Program-made: the position numbers and the translations under genes | Notes under the pieces: model-generated | What the model saw: only the letters and a program-made list of their open reading frames with translations | The model's database searches: none | Told to the model about the DNA's origin: nothing | Source of the DNA: JBDRMV01 sp043811795 | GTDB taxonomy: Bacteria; CG03 | DNA: 5,707 nt | NCBI GenBank assembly: GCA_043811795.1 | Contig: JBDRMV010000107.1 | Coordinates: forward strand, 1-5,707 | Direction of reading: 5' to 3' | In this document: piece by piece, positions 1 through 5,600 of the stretch | How positions within the stretch are numbered: position 1 is the first letter of the stretch | Layout: every line of letters begins with the position of its first letter

Positions 1-285
1 GTTGCCGTATTTTTTTACATCATCCTCTAAATTCTTAACGGCAACCGCATGGAATAAAACGCGGCTGCTCATCAATTTCCACGAACACATTTTTCCGAAC
101 CGTTTCTTTATCAAATCCGCTTTGCGCCGGGAATTGTCCAAACCACGTTCGGCGCCGTTGTCAAAAGTTACCAGATGCGTTCTGTATCCTTCCCGCAGAC
201 AGCAGACCGCCGCGGCGGAGGAGTCCCTGCCGCCCGAAAACAAAACCAGCACTTTCGTAATTCCGGAATGTTTCTGTTCTTTCAC
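1..285 (-). CDS. PP-loop ATP pyrophosphatase family protein, N-terminal 95 codons (3' end beyond window)
   Basis: The reading frame starts near 285 and stays open to the left edge, so only the N-terminus is seen. Residues 11-23 form a short hydrophobic strand followed by SGGRDSS, the PP-loop (SGGxDS) that binds ATP pyrophosphate in N-type ATP pyrophosphatases such as QueC, the tRNA thiolation/lysidine enzymes and amidotransferase partners. A second strand, HLVTFDNGAERG (37-48), fits the next beta strand of that fold. These enzymes adenylate a substrate before nucleophilic attack; the substrate here cannot be told. The start is uncertain: GTG at 285 follows an in-frame TAA at 291-289 and has no good ribosome site, while an in-frame GTG at 252 lies just before the hydrophobic strand and has a weak GGA upstream. 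It begins 16 nt after hisI and is probably cotranscribed. The family call is firm, the function unknown. Confidence 0.8.
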   Translation of the reverse strand, partial: MKEQKHSGITKVLVLFSGGRDSSAAAVCCLREGYRTHLVTFDNGAERGLDNSRRKADLIKKRFGKMCSWKLMSSRVLFHAVAVKNLEDDVKKYGN

Positions 286-301
286 TTTTTACGTTTTTTT
301 C

Positions 302-727
302 TCAAAAACCAGAACCGTCCCCGTTCTTTTTCCCGTTTTTTTCGTTTTTTTTCTTATAAACTTCGGCGGGATTAAATTCTCTATCCATTACTATCTGCCA
401 ATTGTTTCCTTTAAGCCGTCTGAAAAAACAGGACCTATAACCGAGGTGACAGGCGCCGTAGGCGGCGGGTTTTACTTTCAAGAGCAGGGTGTCCCCGTCG
501 CAGTCAAGGTAAATCTCAAGAACTTCCATAAAGTTGCCCGACTCTTCTCCCTTCGTCCAGAGTTTCTTCCGGCTCCTTGAATAAAATGTCGCTTTTTTTG
601 TTTCCACCGTTTTAAGGAACGCCTCTTCGTTCATATAAGCGAGCATCAAAACCTGCCCATCCACGCCGATCAGAACCGCGGGGACAAGCCCCCGGCCGTC
701 AAATTTTATTTCGTCAATCAGAGCCAT
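302..727 (-). CDS. hisI: Phosphoribosyl-AMP cyclohydrolase HisI
   Basis: This enzyme opens the adenine ring of phosphoribosyl-AMP to give ProFAR, the third histidine step, in the cytoplasm. The 141 residues carry the family signature in order: MLAYMNEEA (28-36), YSRSRKKLWTKGEESG (49-64), the metal-binding DCDGD (75-79), then GACHLG (92-96 region) and SCFF with Cys93 and Cys100 as the expected zinc ligands. It is the cyclohydrolase domain alone; no HisE (phosphoribosyl-ATP pyrophosphatase) domain follows. Instead there is a Lys/Asn/Gly-rich tail from about residue 125, encoded by A-runs, which makes the protein slightly longer than typical stand-alone HisI. The ATG at 727 overlaps the end of hisA by 14 nt and has GGGAGG at 745-740, a rather long 12-nt spacing. 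All key residues are present, so it is probably active. Confidence 0.96.
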   Translation of the reverse strand: MALIDEIKFDGRGLVPAVLIGVDGQVLMLAYMNEEAFLKTVETKKATFYSRSRKKLWTKGEESGNFMEVLEIYLDCDGDTLLLKVKPAAYGACHLGYRSCFFRRLKGNNWQIVMDREFNPAEVYKKKNEKNGKKNGDGSGF

Positions 728-1436
728 ATTTTTCTATCGCCTCCCGTAAGTCCATTTTGTTTTCGTAAACCGCCTTCCCTATTATAACACCCGCCACCCC
801 TGTCGAGGCAAGGGCTTCTAAATCCTGCAGCCCCTTAACGCCGCCGGAAGCAATAACAGGAATATCCGTCATCCCGACAATTCCCGAATAGAATTCCGGA
901 TCTATTCCAGCCAGAGTCCCGTCTTTCACAATTGAGGTTACAATCACTTCTCTGACGAGCCGTGTTTTCAAACTGTTGAAGAAATCCTCCAGACCCGCGC
1001 CCGAACCTTCCCTCCAGCCGTGAATCTTCACGGATTTATTCTCCACGTCCGCGCTTAAAACCACTTTATCCGCAAACAGCGACAGGATTTCCCCGAACTG
1101 CTGGATGTTGTCAAAAAAAACAGAACCGAGGACAATTTTATCAATCCCCTTTTCAATATACTCCTTCGCCGTTTCAAAACGCCTGATTCCTCCGCCGACG
1201 TCAAGAACAACATCCGTTTTCGCTCTTATGGCGAAAATCGCATCCCGCGTGATTTTATCATCATCGCCGAAAGCGCCGTCGAGATTTACGATATGAAGAC
1301 GTTTTGCTCCCTGCCTGCAGAAGTCCCCGGCGACCTCCGCCGGGTTTTCAAAATAAACCTTCTCCTTATCCTGTTTCCCCTGGAAAAGGCGGACAACACG
1401 CCCGCCCCTCAAATCGATCGCCGGAATTATCTGCAT
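714..1436 (-). CDS. hisA: Phosphoribosylformimino-5-aminoimidazole carboxamide ribotide isomerase HisA
   Basis: HisA is the (beta/alpha)8-barrel isomerase that converts ProFAR to PRFAR by an Amadori rearrangement. At 240 residues it has the usual length. Visible signatures are the N-terminal IIPAIDLRGGRVVRL (3-17) with catalytic Asp8, LHIVNLDGAFG (47-57), DVGGGIR (79-85), the second catalytic Asp130 in SADVENKSVKIHGW, Thr167 before KDGTLAG (171-177), and the phosphate-binding turns ASGGV (196-200) and GVIIGKAVYE (216-225). HisA and HisF are similar barrels; the IDLRGG start and the SADVENK segment favour HisA. The ATG at 1436 lies inside the end of hisB (10-nt overlap), with AAAAGG only 3 nt upstream. 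HisH and HisF, which would use its product, do not flank it. Confidence 0.97.
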   Translation of the reverse strand: MQIIPAIDLRGGRVVRLFQGKQDKEKVYFENPAEVAGDFCRQGAKRLHIVNLDGAFGDDDKITRDAIFAIRAKTDVVLDVGGGIRRFETAKEYIEKGIDKIVLGSVFFDNIQQFGEILSLFADKVVLSADVENKSVKIHGWREGSGAGLEDFFNSLKTRLVREVIVTSIVKDGTLAGIDPEFYSGIVGMTDIPVIASGGVKGLQDLEALASTGVAGVIIGKAVYENKMDLREAIEKYGSD

Positions 1437-2047
1437 AGACCTTTTGTGGAGGGAATTCCTTTCCCCGACGACGCAAGAGCCCTGCCCAGCGCTATGCCGA
1501 ACGCCTTGAAAACCGCCTCGCTCATGTGGTGATTGTCCCTGCCCCCAAGAGAAATAATGTGAATTGTTATGCCTGCCGTATTCGAAACAGCTCTGAAAAA
1601 ATCTTCTATAAGACGAAAGTCAAAATCAGATTTTCTGATGGCGGAAAACTCAACCTTAAAACTCAAAAAGGGTCTCCCCGAAATATCAATCGCAACAAGC
1701 GCCAGCGCATCGTCCATCGGTATTACCGCCGAGCCGAACCTCGTCAGGCCCTTCCCGTTCTTTATAATTTTTTTCAGGTCTTCACCCAGGCAAATCCCGA
1801 GGTCCTCAACGGTATGATGGTCGTCGACTTGCGTATCGCCCTTCGCTTTTACCTTCAGACAAAATCCTCCGTGATAGGAAAATGCCTCAAGCATATGGTT
1901 CATAAAGCCGATGGGAGTATTTATGTCTGCCGGGGCCGGACGTTTCTTCCCGCCCAATTTTAGCGAAACGCTTATGTCCGTCTCCTTCGTCTTCCTGTGA
2001 AAGGCGGCCGCGCTTTTACTTTTTCTTTCCGGGTTTCTTTTTTTCAT
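1427..2047 (-). CDS. hisB: Imidazoleglycerol-phosphate dehydratase HisB
   Basis: HisB dehydrates imidazoleglycerol phosphate to imidazole-acetol phosphate using a di-manganese site. This is the monofunctional dehydratase (206 residues); the histidinol-phosphatase domain fused in E. coli is absent. Metal-site motifs are all present: GFMNHML (47-53) with His51, His59, VDDHHTVED (74-82) with His77, His78 and Glu81, and DNHHMSEAVFKAFG (171-184) with His173, His174 and Glu177. It ends in PSTKG, the usual C-terminal signature. The position before His51 is Asn rather than the commoner Asp. About 12 basic residues precede the family's normal beginning. The ATG at 2047 is nevertheless supported by a strong AAGGAG at 2058-2053 with 5-nt spacing, and no later start codon precedes the conserved core. 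It overlaps the end of hisD by 32 nt. Confidence 0.97.
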   Translation of the reverse strand: MKKRNPERKSKSAAAFHRKTKETDISVSLKLGGKKRPAPADINTPIGFMNHMLEAFSYHGGFCLKVKAKGDTQVDDHHTVEDLGICLGEDLKKIIKNGKGLTRFGSAVIPMDDALALVAIDISGRPFLSFKVEFSAIRKSDFDFRLIEDFFRAVSNTAGITIHIISLGGRDNHHMSEAVFKAFGIALGRALASSGKGIPSTKGLCR

Positions 2048-3203
2048 GACATCTCCTTATCTCTATTGATTTCCTGTGGTTTTCCATTCCCTCTTCGTCC
2101 GCAAGAAATACGGCGTCTCCGCAGTCCGAGGCAAAAGACCTTTTATCGTAACTGATTTCGGCATAACTTCTGAGAAAAGTTCCGGCGCTCAGACCGGACG
2201 CGAAAGATGCTGTCCCGCCCGTCGGGAGCGTGTGGGAAGGCCCCGCCGTATAGTCCCCCATCGCGACGGCGGAATACTTCCCGAAGAAAACGGCTCCGCA
2301 TTTTCCGAACCTGTTCCTGTACCGTGAAACATTTTTAACCATTACAAGAAGGTGTTCGGGAGCAATGGATTCGATTTTAGCGGCCTGCTCCTTTAAATCC
2401 TTTATAAGAAAAGCGGACACCCTGCGCCCGAAAACGCCCCTGATAAAATTAAAAAGCCGCTTTGAAGGCGTTATGAAATACGCTTTTGTTTCAGGAGCGT
2501 GCTCAAGCTGCGCTGCCAGGTCAATGATAATCCATTCCTTTTTTACGCTTTCGTCGGCAAGAATCATTATCTCGCTCGGCCCCGCAAGCAAATCAATGCC
2601 CGCCTCTCCGAAAACCTGTCTTTTCGCTTCCGTCACAAACCTGTTTCCGGGTCCCGCAATAAAATCAACCTTCGGAATTTTCCCCGCCCCGTACGCAAAA
2701 GCGGCAACCGCCTGAGCGCCCGAAATTCTGAAAAGAGCATTGACCCCCGAAAGATGGCAGGCAGCAAGAAGCGCATCCGAAATTTTTGAACTCGCAACAT
2801 AAATTTCTTTGACACCGGCGACTTTCGCGGGTATCGCATTCATAAGCACCGAAGACGGGTACAGGAACCGGCCGCTCGGGACATAAATTCCCGCTTTTTC
2901 CACCGGCGTAAAACAATGCCTTATTTTCAAGCCGTTCCTCACGTACGTTGTATTTTTATAGCCGCTCCTGACTTTTCTTTGAAAAGAATAAATCTTCTCC
3001 GAAATCTCCGTCAGGGACCTGCGGGCTTTTTCCGGAAGCCGTCTATATGCAAGAGAAAAATCCCGTGGCATCAGACAGAGCCCTGCGGGGGATACGGAAA
3101 CACCGTTAAACTTTTTCTCAAAATTCAGAACGGAGACGATTCCGCGTTTCCTGACTTCTTTCAAAACAGTTGAAACGGTTTCTGCCACATTCATTTTTTT
3201 CAT
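2016..3203 (-). CDS. hisD: Histidinol dehydrogenase HisD
   Basis: HisD carries out the last two histidine steps, oxidising L-histidinol through histidinal to L-histidine with two NAD+ and a zinc ion. In 395 residues it shows AGIYVPSGR (104-112), GAQAVAAFAYG (162-172), FIAGPGNRFVTEAKRQV (181-197), and LLAGPSEIMILAD (205-217). By comparison with the E. coli enzyme, the zinc ligands are Gln232, His235, Asp317 and His376, and the catalytic pair is Glu283-His284 in APEHL; all are present. It is shorter than the usual 425-435 residues, mainly because the N-terminal lead-in is missing, and it ends in a Lys-rich tail. ATG at 3203 is preferred over an upstream in-frame GTG at 3209 because GAGG at 3212-3209, overlapping the murA stop, is 5 nt away. 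hisG, often found just upstream, is absent. Confidence 0.96.
   Translation of the reverse strand: MKKMNVAETVSTVLKEVRKRGIVSVLNFEKKFNGVSVSPAGLCLMPRDFSLAYRRLPEKARRSLTEISEKIYSFQRKVRSGYKNTTYVRNGLKIRHCFTPVEKAGIYVPSGRFLYPSSVLMNAIPAKVAGVKEIYVASSKISDALLAACHLSGVNALFRISGAQAVAAFAYGAGKIPKVDFIAGPGNRFVTEAKRQVFGEAGIDLLAGPSEIMILADESVKKEWIIIDLAAQLEHAPETKAYFITPSKRLFNFIRGVFGRRVSAFLIKDLKEQAAKIESIAPEHLLVMVKNVSRYRNRFGKCGAVFFGKYSAVAMGDYTAGPSHTLPTGGTASFASGLSAGTFLRSYAEISYDKRSFASDCGDAVFLADEEGMENHRKSIEIRRCHEKKKPGKKK
2053..2058 (-). promoter_or_regulatory. Strong ribosome-binding site of hisB, inside hisD
   Basis: AAGGAG stands 5 nt before the hisB ATG at 2047 and is itself part of hisD codons (I-R-R near the C-terminus). 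It decides the hisB start even though this gives an unusual 12-residue basic extension and a 32-nt overlap. Confidence 0.75.
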
Positions 3204-3205
3204 AA

Positions 3206-3212
3206 CCACCTC
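3206..3212 (-). promoter_or_regulatory. Ribosome-binding site of hisD overlapping the murA stop
   Basis: GAGGTGG on the minus strand includes two bases of the murA TGA stop (3213-3211) and places GAGG 5 nt before ATG 3203. This arrangement favours the ATG over GTG 3209, and suggests that ribosomes finishing murA restart on hisD. Confidence 0.7.
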
Positions 3213-4488
3213 AAGCCCCTTTTATTGAAACATTTGCGCCGAGCAACTTCAACTTTTTGAAAAAATTTTCGTAGCCCCTGAAGAGATGAGACAGGTCGCT
3301 CACCGTGGTTTTGCCGTGCGAGGCAAGACCGGCTATAATCATCGCGGCAGACGCTCTCAAATCGCAGGCGAGAAGAGAGGCGCCGCTTAAACGGGACGGG
3401 CGGACGGTAAGAACATCCCTTTCAAGAAACATTTTCGCATTCAACCTTTTCAGTTCATCAACATACATAAACCGCCCGGAGAAAATATTTTCTTTTATCC
3501 TGGAGACGCCTGACGCTTTAAGCATATAAACGGCCCACAGCGGCTGTAAATCGGTCGGGAATCCCGGATATGACTTTGTCTCGATGTCGGCCGCTTCCGG
3601 ACGGGCGGCTGCGGTAATTTTTATGCCGCCGGAAAATATCCGAACGCCAGCTCCGGTCGCCGAAAGCGCCCTTGTAACCGACGACAAATGCCCCGGAATA
3701 ACATTTTGAACTTTTACTTCTCCCCCGACGGTGGCGGCGGCAAGAAGGAACGTTCCCGCCTCAATCCTGTCCGGCATCACGGAAAACCTGCAGCCGGCGA
3801 GTCGCTTTTTCCCCGAAATAACATACGTGTTTTTCACATGCGATATGTCCGCGCCCATCGCTTTCAAAAAAAGATAAAGGTCATGGACCTCCGGCTCTTC
3901 GGCGGCATTGGAAATTACCGTTTCCCCCGGTATGCCGGAAGCCGCCATAAGAAGATTTTCAGTTGCGCCCACAGAAGGGAACCGGAGTTTGATATCCGCC
4001 CCTTTCAAAGACCTTTTTCCGAAAACCATTCTTCCCTGTGAAATTTTGTATTCGGCTCCCAGCGCCCGCAGGCCGTCAAGATGAATATCTATCGGCCGCT
4101 CTCCCAGGGCGCACCCTCCCGGAACAGCGAAAGAACCCTTTTTCCTCCTCGCAAGAAGCGGACCCATAACAAGAACCGATGCCCTCAACTTTCTTACAAG
4201 GTTTTCGGGAAGGTCTTCGTGCTTCGCTTTCCCCCTGATTTTCGCCGTGTTTTTGGAAAACATGATTTCCTTGCCCAGCCGCTTCAGGAGTTCAAAAATC
4301 ACAAAAACATCGTCAAGGGCGGGGACATTTTCAAGAACGCATTCTTCGTCCGTAAGAAGCGTGGCCGCAAGAATAGACAGGGCGGCGTTTTTGGAACCGC
4401 TTATTTTGACAGACCCTGAAAGACGCTCCGTAAAAAGACATTCCGCGTGCGAATTTTCTCTTCCTGCTTTCAGTATTTTATTTACCAT
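3211..4488 (-). CDS. murA: UDP-N-acetylglucosamine 1-carboxyvinyltransferase MurA
   Basis: MurA transfers enolpyruvate from phosphoenolpyruvate to UDP-GlcNAc, the first committed step of peptidoglycan synthesis. From the ATG at 4488 it is 425 residues, the normal length. Diagnostic sites are VKISGSKNAAL (27-37) with substrate-binding Lys33-Asn34, the catalytic loop PGGCALGERPIDIHL (123-137) with Cys126 (so the fosfomycin-sensitive Cys form rather than the Cys-to-Asp resistant form), PDRIEAGTFL (239-248), GFPTDLQP (309-316) with the catalytic Asp313, GRFMYVDELKRL (338-349) and FRGYE (403-407) with Arg404. An upstream in-frame ATG at 4527 would add 13 residues lying inside prmC and unlike the family, so 4488 was chosen; GAGG at 4498-4495 supports it. 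It overlaps prmC by 11 nt and ends 7 nt before hisD, implying translational coupling. Confidence 0.97.
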   Translation of the reverse strand: MVNKILKAGRENSHAECLFTERLSGSVKISGSKNAALSILAATLLTDEECVLENVPALDDVFVIFELLKRLGKEIMFSKNTAKIRGKAKHEDLPENLVRKLRASVLVMGPLLARRKKGSFAVPGGCALGERPIDIHLDGLRALGAEYKISQGRMVFGKRSLKGADIKLRFPSVGATENLLMAASGIPGETVISNAAEEPEVHDLYLFLKAMGADISHVKNTYVISGKKRLAGCRFSVMPDRIEAGTFLLAAATVGGEVKVQNVIPGHLSSVTRALSATGAGVRIFSGGIKITAAARPEAADIETKSYPGFPTDLQPLWAVYMLKASGVSRIKENIFSGRFMYVDELKRLNAKMFLERDVLTVRPSRLSGASLLACDLRASAAMIIAGLASHGKTTVSDLSHLFRGYENFFKKLKLLGANVSIKGA

Positions 4489-5284
4489 CCTGCGCCTCGG
4501 CGACCCTCGGTATCCCCGCCAAATCATTATAAAATTTTATATCCGCGTACCCGCAATCTTCAAGCAGTTTTCTAACGGGAGCGTTCTGGTCATAGCCAAT
4601 TTCCAGAAAAAGCCGGCCGCGTGGTTTTAAATAATCCCCCGCCTGAAGGACTATACTCCTTATGCAGTCCAACCCTTCCGCGCCGGCAAAAAGCGACTGC
4701 GGCCTCTGGCGCAGGACGTCCCTGTCAAGTTTTTCCAAGGATGCCACATAAGGAGGATTGCTTGCAATTATATCAAATTTTCCGGAGACATTTTCAAAAA
4801 TATCGGATTTAACCGTGATGACCCGCGCGCCTAATTTATCCGCATTTCTTTTTGTAATTTCAAGCGCGCGCGCGTCTATGTCCACCGCCAGGGCCTCCAG
4901 ATTTGCGAGGAGCGAAACGGAAACCGCAATGACCCCGCACCCGCAGCCGATATCAAGAAGGGAGCTTGCGCCGCCTGTTACATCAAGAATTTTTTCGAGG
5001 AGCGTTTCCGTCGAATTTTTCGGTATAAAAATCCCATCCTCTATGTCAAATATCATCCCGAAAAACTCCGCCTGTCCTAAAATATATTCAACCGGCGCGC
5101 CGGCATGTCGTAGTTTAAGATTATTGAGAAGCTTTCGGCGTTCGGCGGCTTTAATTTTATTCTCGGAAAAATAACCGAGACCGTACTCAATTCCGAGCGT
5201 CCTGTTGAAAATATGCTCAAAATCTTCCTCGGAAATCCCCTTAAATTCCCCGCGCAGATTTTTAAAACATTCCTTTACTCTCAT
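4478..5284 (-). CDS. prmC: Peptide chain release factor N5-glutamine methyltransferase PrmC (HemK)
   Basis: PrmC methylates the glutamine of the GGQ motif in release factors 1 and 2, using S-adenosylmethionine. The 268 residues have a helical N-terminal domain (about 1-75) ending in the family segment PVEYILGQAEFFG (64-76), then a Rossmann-like methyltransferase domain with the glycine-rich SAM loop LLDIGCGCG (109-117), an acidic strand end VDID (134-137), and the catalytic NPPYV (176-180) that holds the glutamine. Where most members have IPRPETE, this one reads IPKNSTET (87-94). The start ATG at 5284 has AAAAGG at 5298-5293 with 8-nt spacing. PrmC usually follows prfA directly; here a 316-nt stretch holding a RhuM gene remnant separates them. 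The distal end overlaps murA by 11 nt. Confidence 0.95.
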   Translation of the reverse strand: MRVKECFKNLRGEFKGISEEDFEHIFNRTLGIEYGLGYFSENKIKAAERRKLLNNLKLRHAGAPVEYILGQAEFFGMIFDIEDGIFIPKNSTETLLEKILDVTGGASSLLDIGCGCGVIAVSVSLLANLEALAVDIDARALEITKRNADKLGARVITVKSDIFENVSGKFDIIASNPPYVASLEKLDRDVLRQRPQSLFAGAEGLDCIRSIVLQAGDYLKPRGRLFLEIGYDQNAPVRKLLEDCGYADIKFYNDLAGIPRVAEAQDGK

Positions 5285-5292
5285 ACCCGCAA

Positions 5293-5298
5293 CCTTTT
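5293..5298 (-). promoter_or_regulatory. Ribosome-binding site of prmC, within the RhuM remnant
   Basis: AAAAGG lies 8 nt before the prmC ATG at 5284. In the restored RhuM frame the same bases encode the Lys-Arg of ADGKAKR, so the site that translates prmC seems to be made from inserted sequence. Confidence 0.6.
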
Positions 5299-5320
5299 CG
5301 CCTTTCCGTCGGCATCAACA

Positions 5321-5339
5321 CTGTTCCAAAATGGAACAG
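5321..5339. repeat. Perfect 19-bp inverted repeat (8-bp arms, 3-bp loop)
   Basis: CTGTTCCA at 5321-5328 and TGGAACAG at 5332-5339 are exact reverse complements around AAA. It lies within the RhuM remnant, over the codons for C-S-I-L-E-Q, and ends beside the point where the reading frame breaks. It may simply reflect the codons of a conserved peptide, or be a binding site or a hairpin that favoured the frameshift. It has no U-run after it on either strand, so it is not an intrinsic terminator. Confidence 0.85.
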
Positions 5340-5550
5340 GTTGATTTTTTCTCAAGTTCACCGGTTCTATAGATATTGTTTATATGTTTTACTGCTGCTG
5401 GACGATTAACATCAAAAACCCGTGCCATCTGATGCGCGTCAAGCCACACCGTTTCCTTTTCTATGCTCACTCTCACCTCAACCTCTTTTTTAGCGGTCTG
5501 GTAAATAACAATTTCGCCTTTGTCTTTAATGGTTTTGTTCATAAGTCAAA

Positions 5551-5580
5551 TTTATACACTTTCCCCTCTTGTACAAACAA
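5551..5580 (-). promoter_or_regulatory. Probable sigma-70-type promoter upstream of the RhuM remnant
   Basis: On the minus strand TTGTTT (5580-5575) and TATAAA (5556-5551) are 18 nt apart, close to the -35/-10 consensus. Transcription would begin near 5544, almost at the ATG at 5542, giving a leaderless or nearly leaderless message; indeed no ribosome-binding site precedes that ATG at usable distance. The promoter lies in the 58-nt AT-rich gap after prfA and, with no terminator between, would also read into prmC-murA-his. Predicted by eye only. Confidence 0.5.
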
Positions 5581-5600
5581 TATAAAATAGCCGAATTTTC

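Larger units (their letters stand above)
5293..5542 (-). pseudogene. RhuM-family (virulence RhuM) gene remnant, frameshifted and truncated
   Basis: The ATG at 5542 opens a 75-codon frame starting MNKTIKDKGEIVIYQT and continuing with ETVWLDAHQMARVFDV (30-45), an HTH-like segment, and NIYRTGELEKKSTCSILEQ. I recognise this as the beginning of RhuM/Fic-associated proteins, normally over 300 residues. The frame stops at TGA 5317-5315 straight after EQC. Dropping one T there restores VDADGKAKR (down to 5293), which matches the expected RhuM continuation (typically EQ..ADGK.KR); after that the similarity ends and prmC begins. So there is one single-base frameshift plus loss of roughly the last three quarters of the gene. 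A hand count of 5341-5580 gives about 38% G+C, lower than sampled lines of the neighbouring genes. RhuM proteins are scattered, mobile accessory genes of unclear role. A short 75-residue product could still be made, but a decayed insertion is likelier. Confidence 0.85.

Noticed and set aside
286..301. Fusion of HisI with the PP-loop protein by frameshift
   Set aside because: The PP-loop frame has an in-frame TAA at 291-289 just upstream of its GTG, so no continuous fused frame exists.
2..580. A 192-codon plus-strand open frame over the left edge
   Set aside because: It is antisense to hisI and the PP-loop gene, which have unmistakable motifs; its product is low in recognisable structure and its length follows from the biased codons on the opposite strand.
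1526..1963. A 145-codon plus-strand open frame
   Set aside because: It lies wholly opposite hisB, whose metal-binding motifs are intact; no family resemblance is visible.
4489..4527. Upstream start for murA giving 13 extra residues
   Set aside because: The extra residues are the antiphase reading of the prmC end, do not resemble MurA, and ATG 4488 has its own GAGG and gives the normal length.
4864..4874. Alternating GC tract (possible Z-DNA) in prmC
   Set aside because: Only 11 bp and explained by Arg/Ala codons; no repeat-length feature.
5092..5103. 12-bp palindrome CCGGCGCGCCGG inside prmC
   Set aside because: It falls on conserved PrmC codons (A-G-A-P-V), is short, and single; most likely a chance result of GC-rich codons.
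5321..5339. The 19-bp inverted repeat as a transcription terminator between prfA and prmC
   Set aside because: No U-run follows it on the minus strand transcript (GTTGATGCC follows), so Rho-independent termination is not supported.
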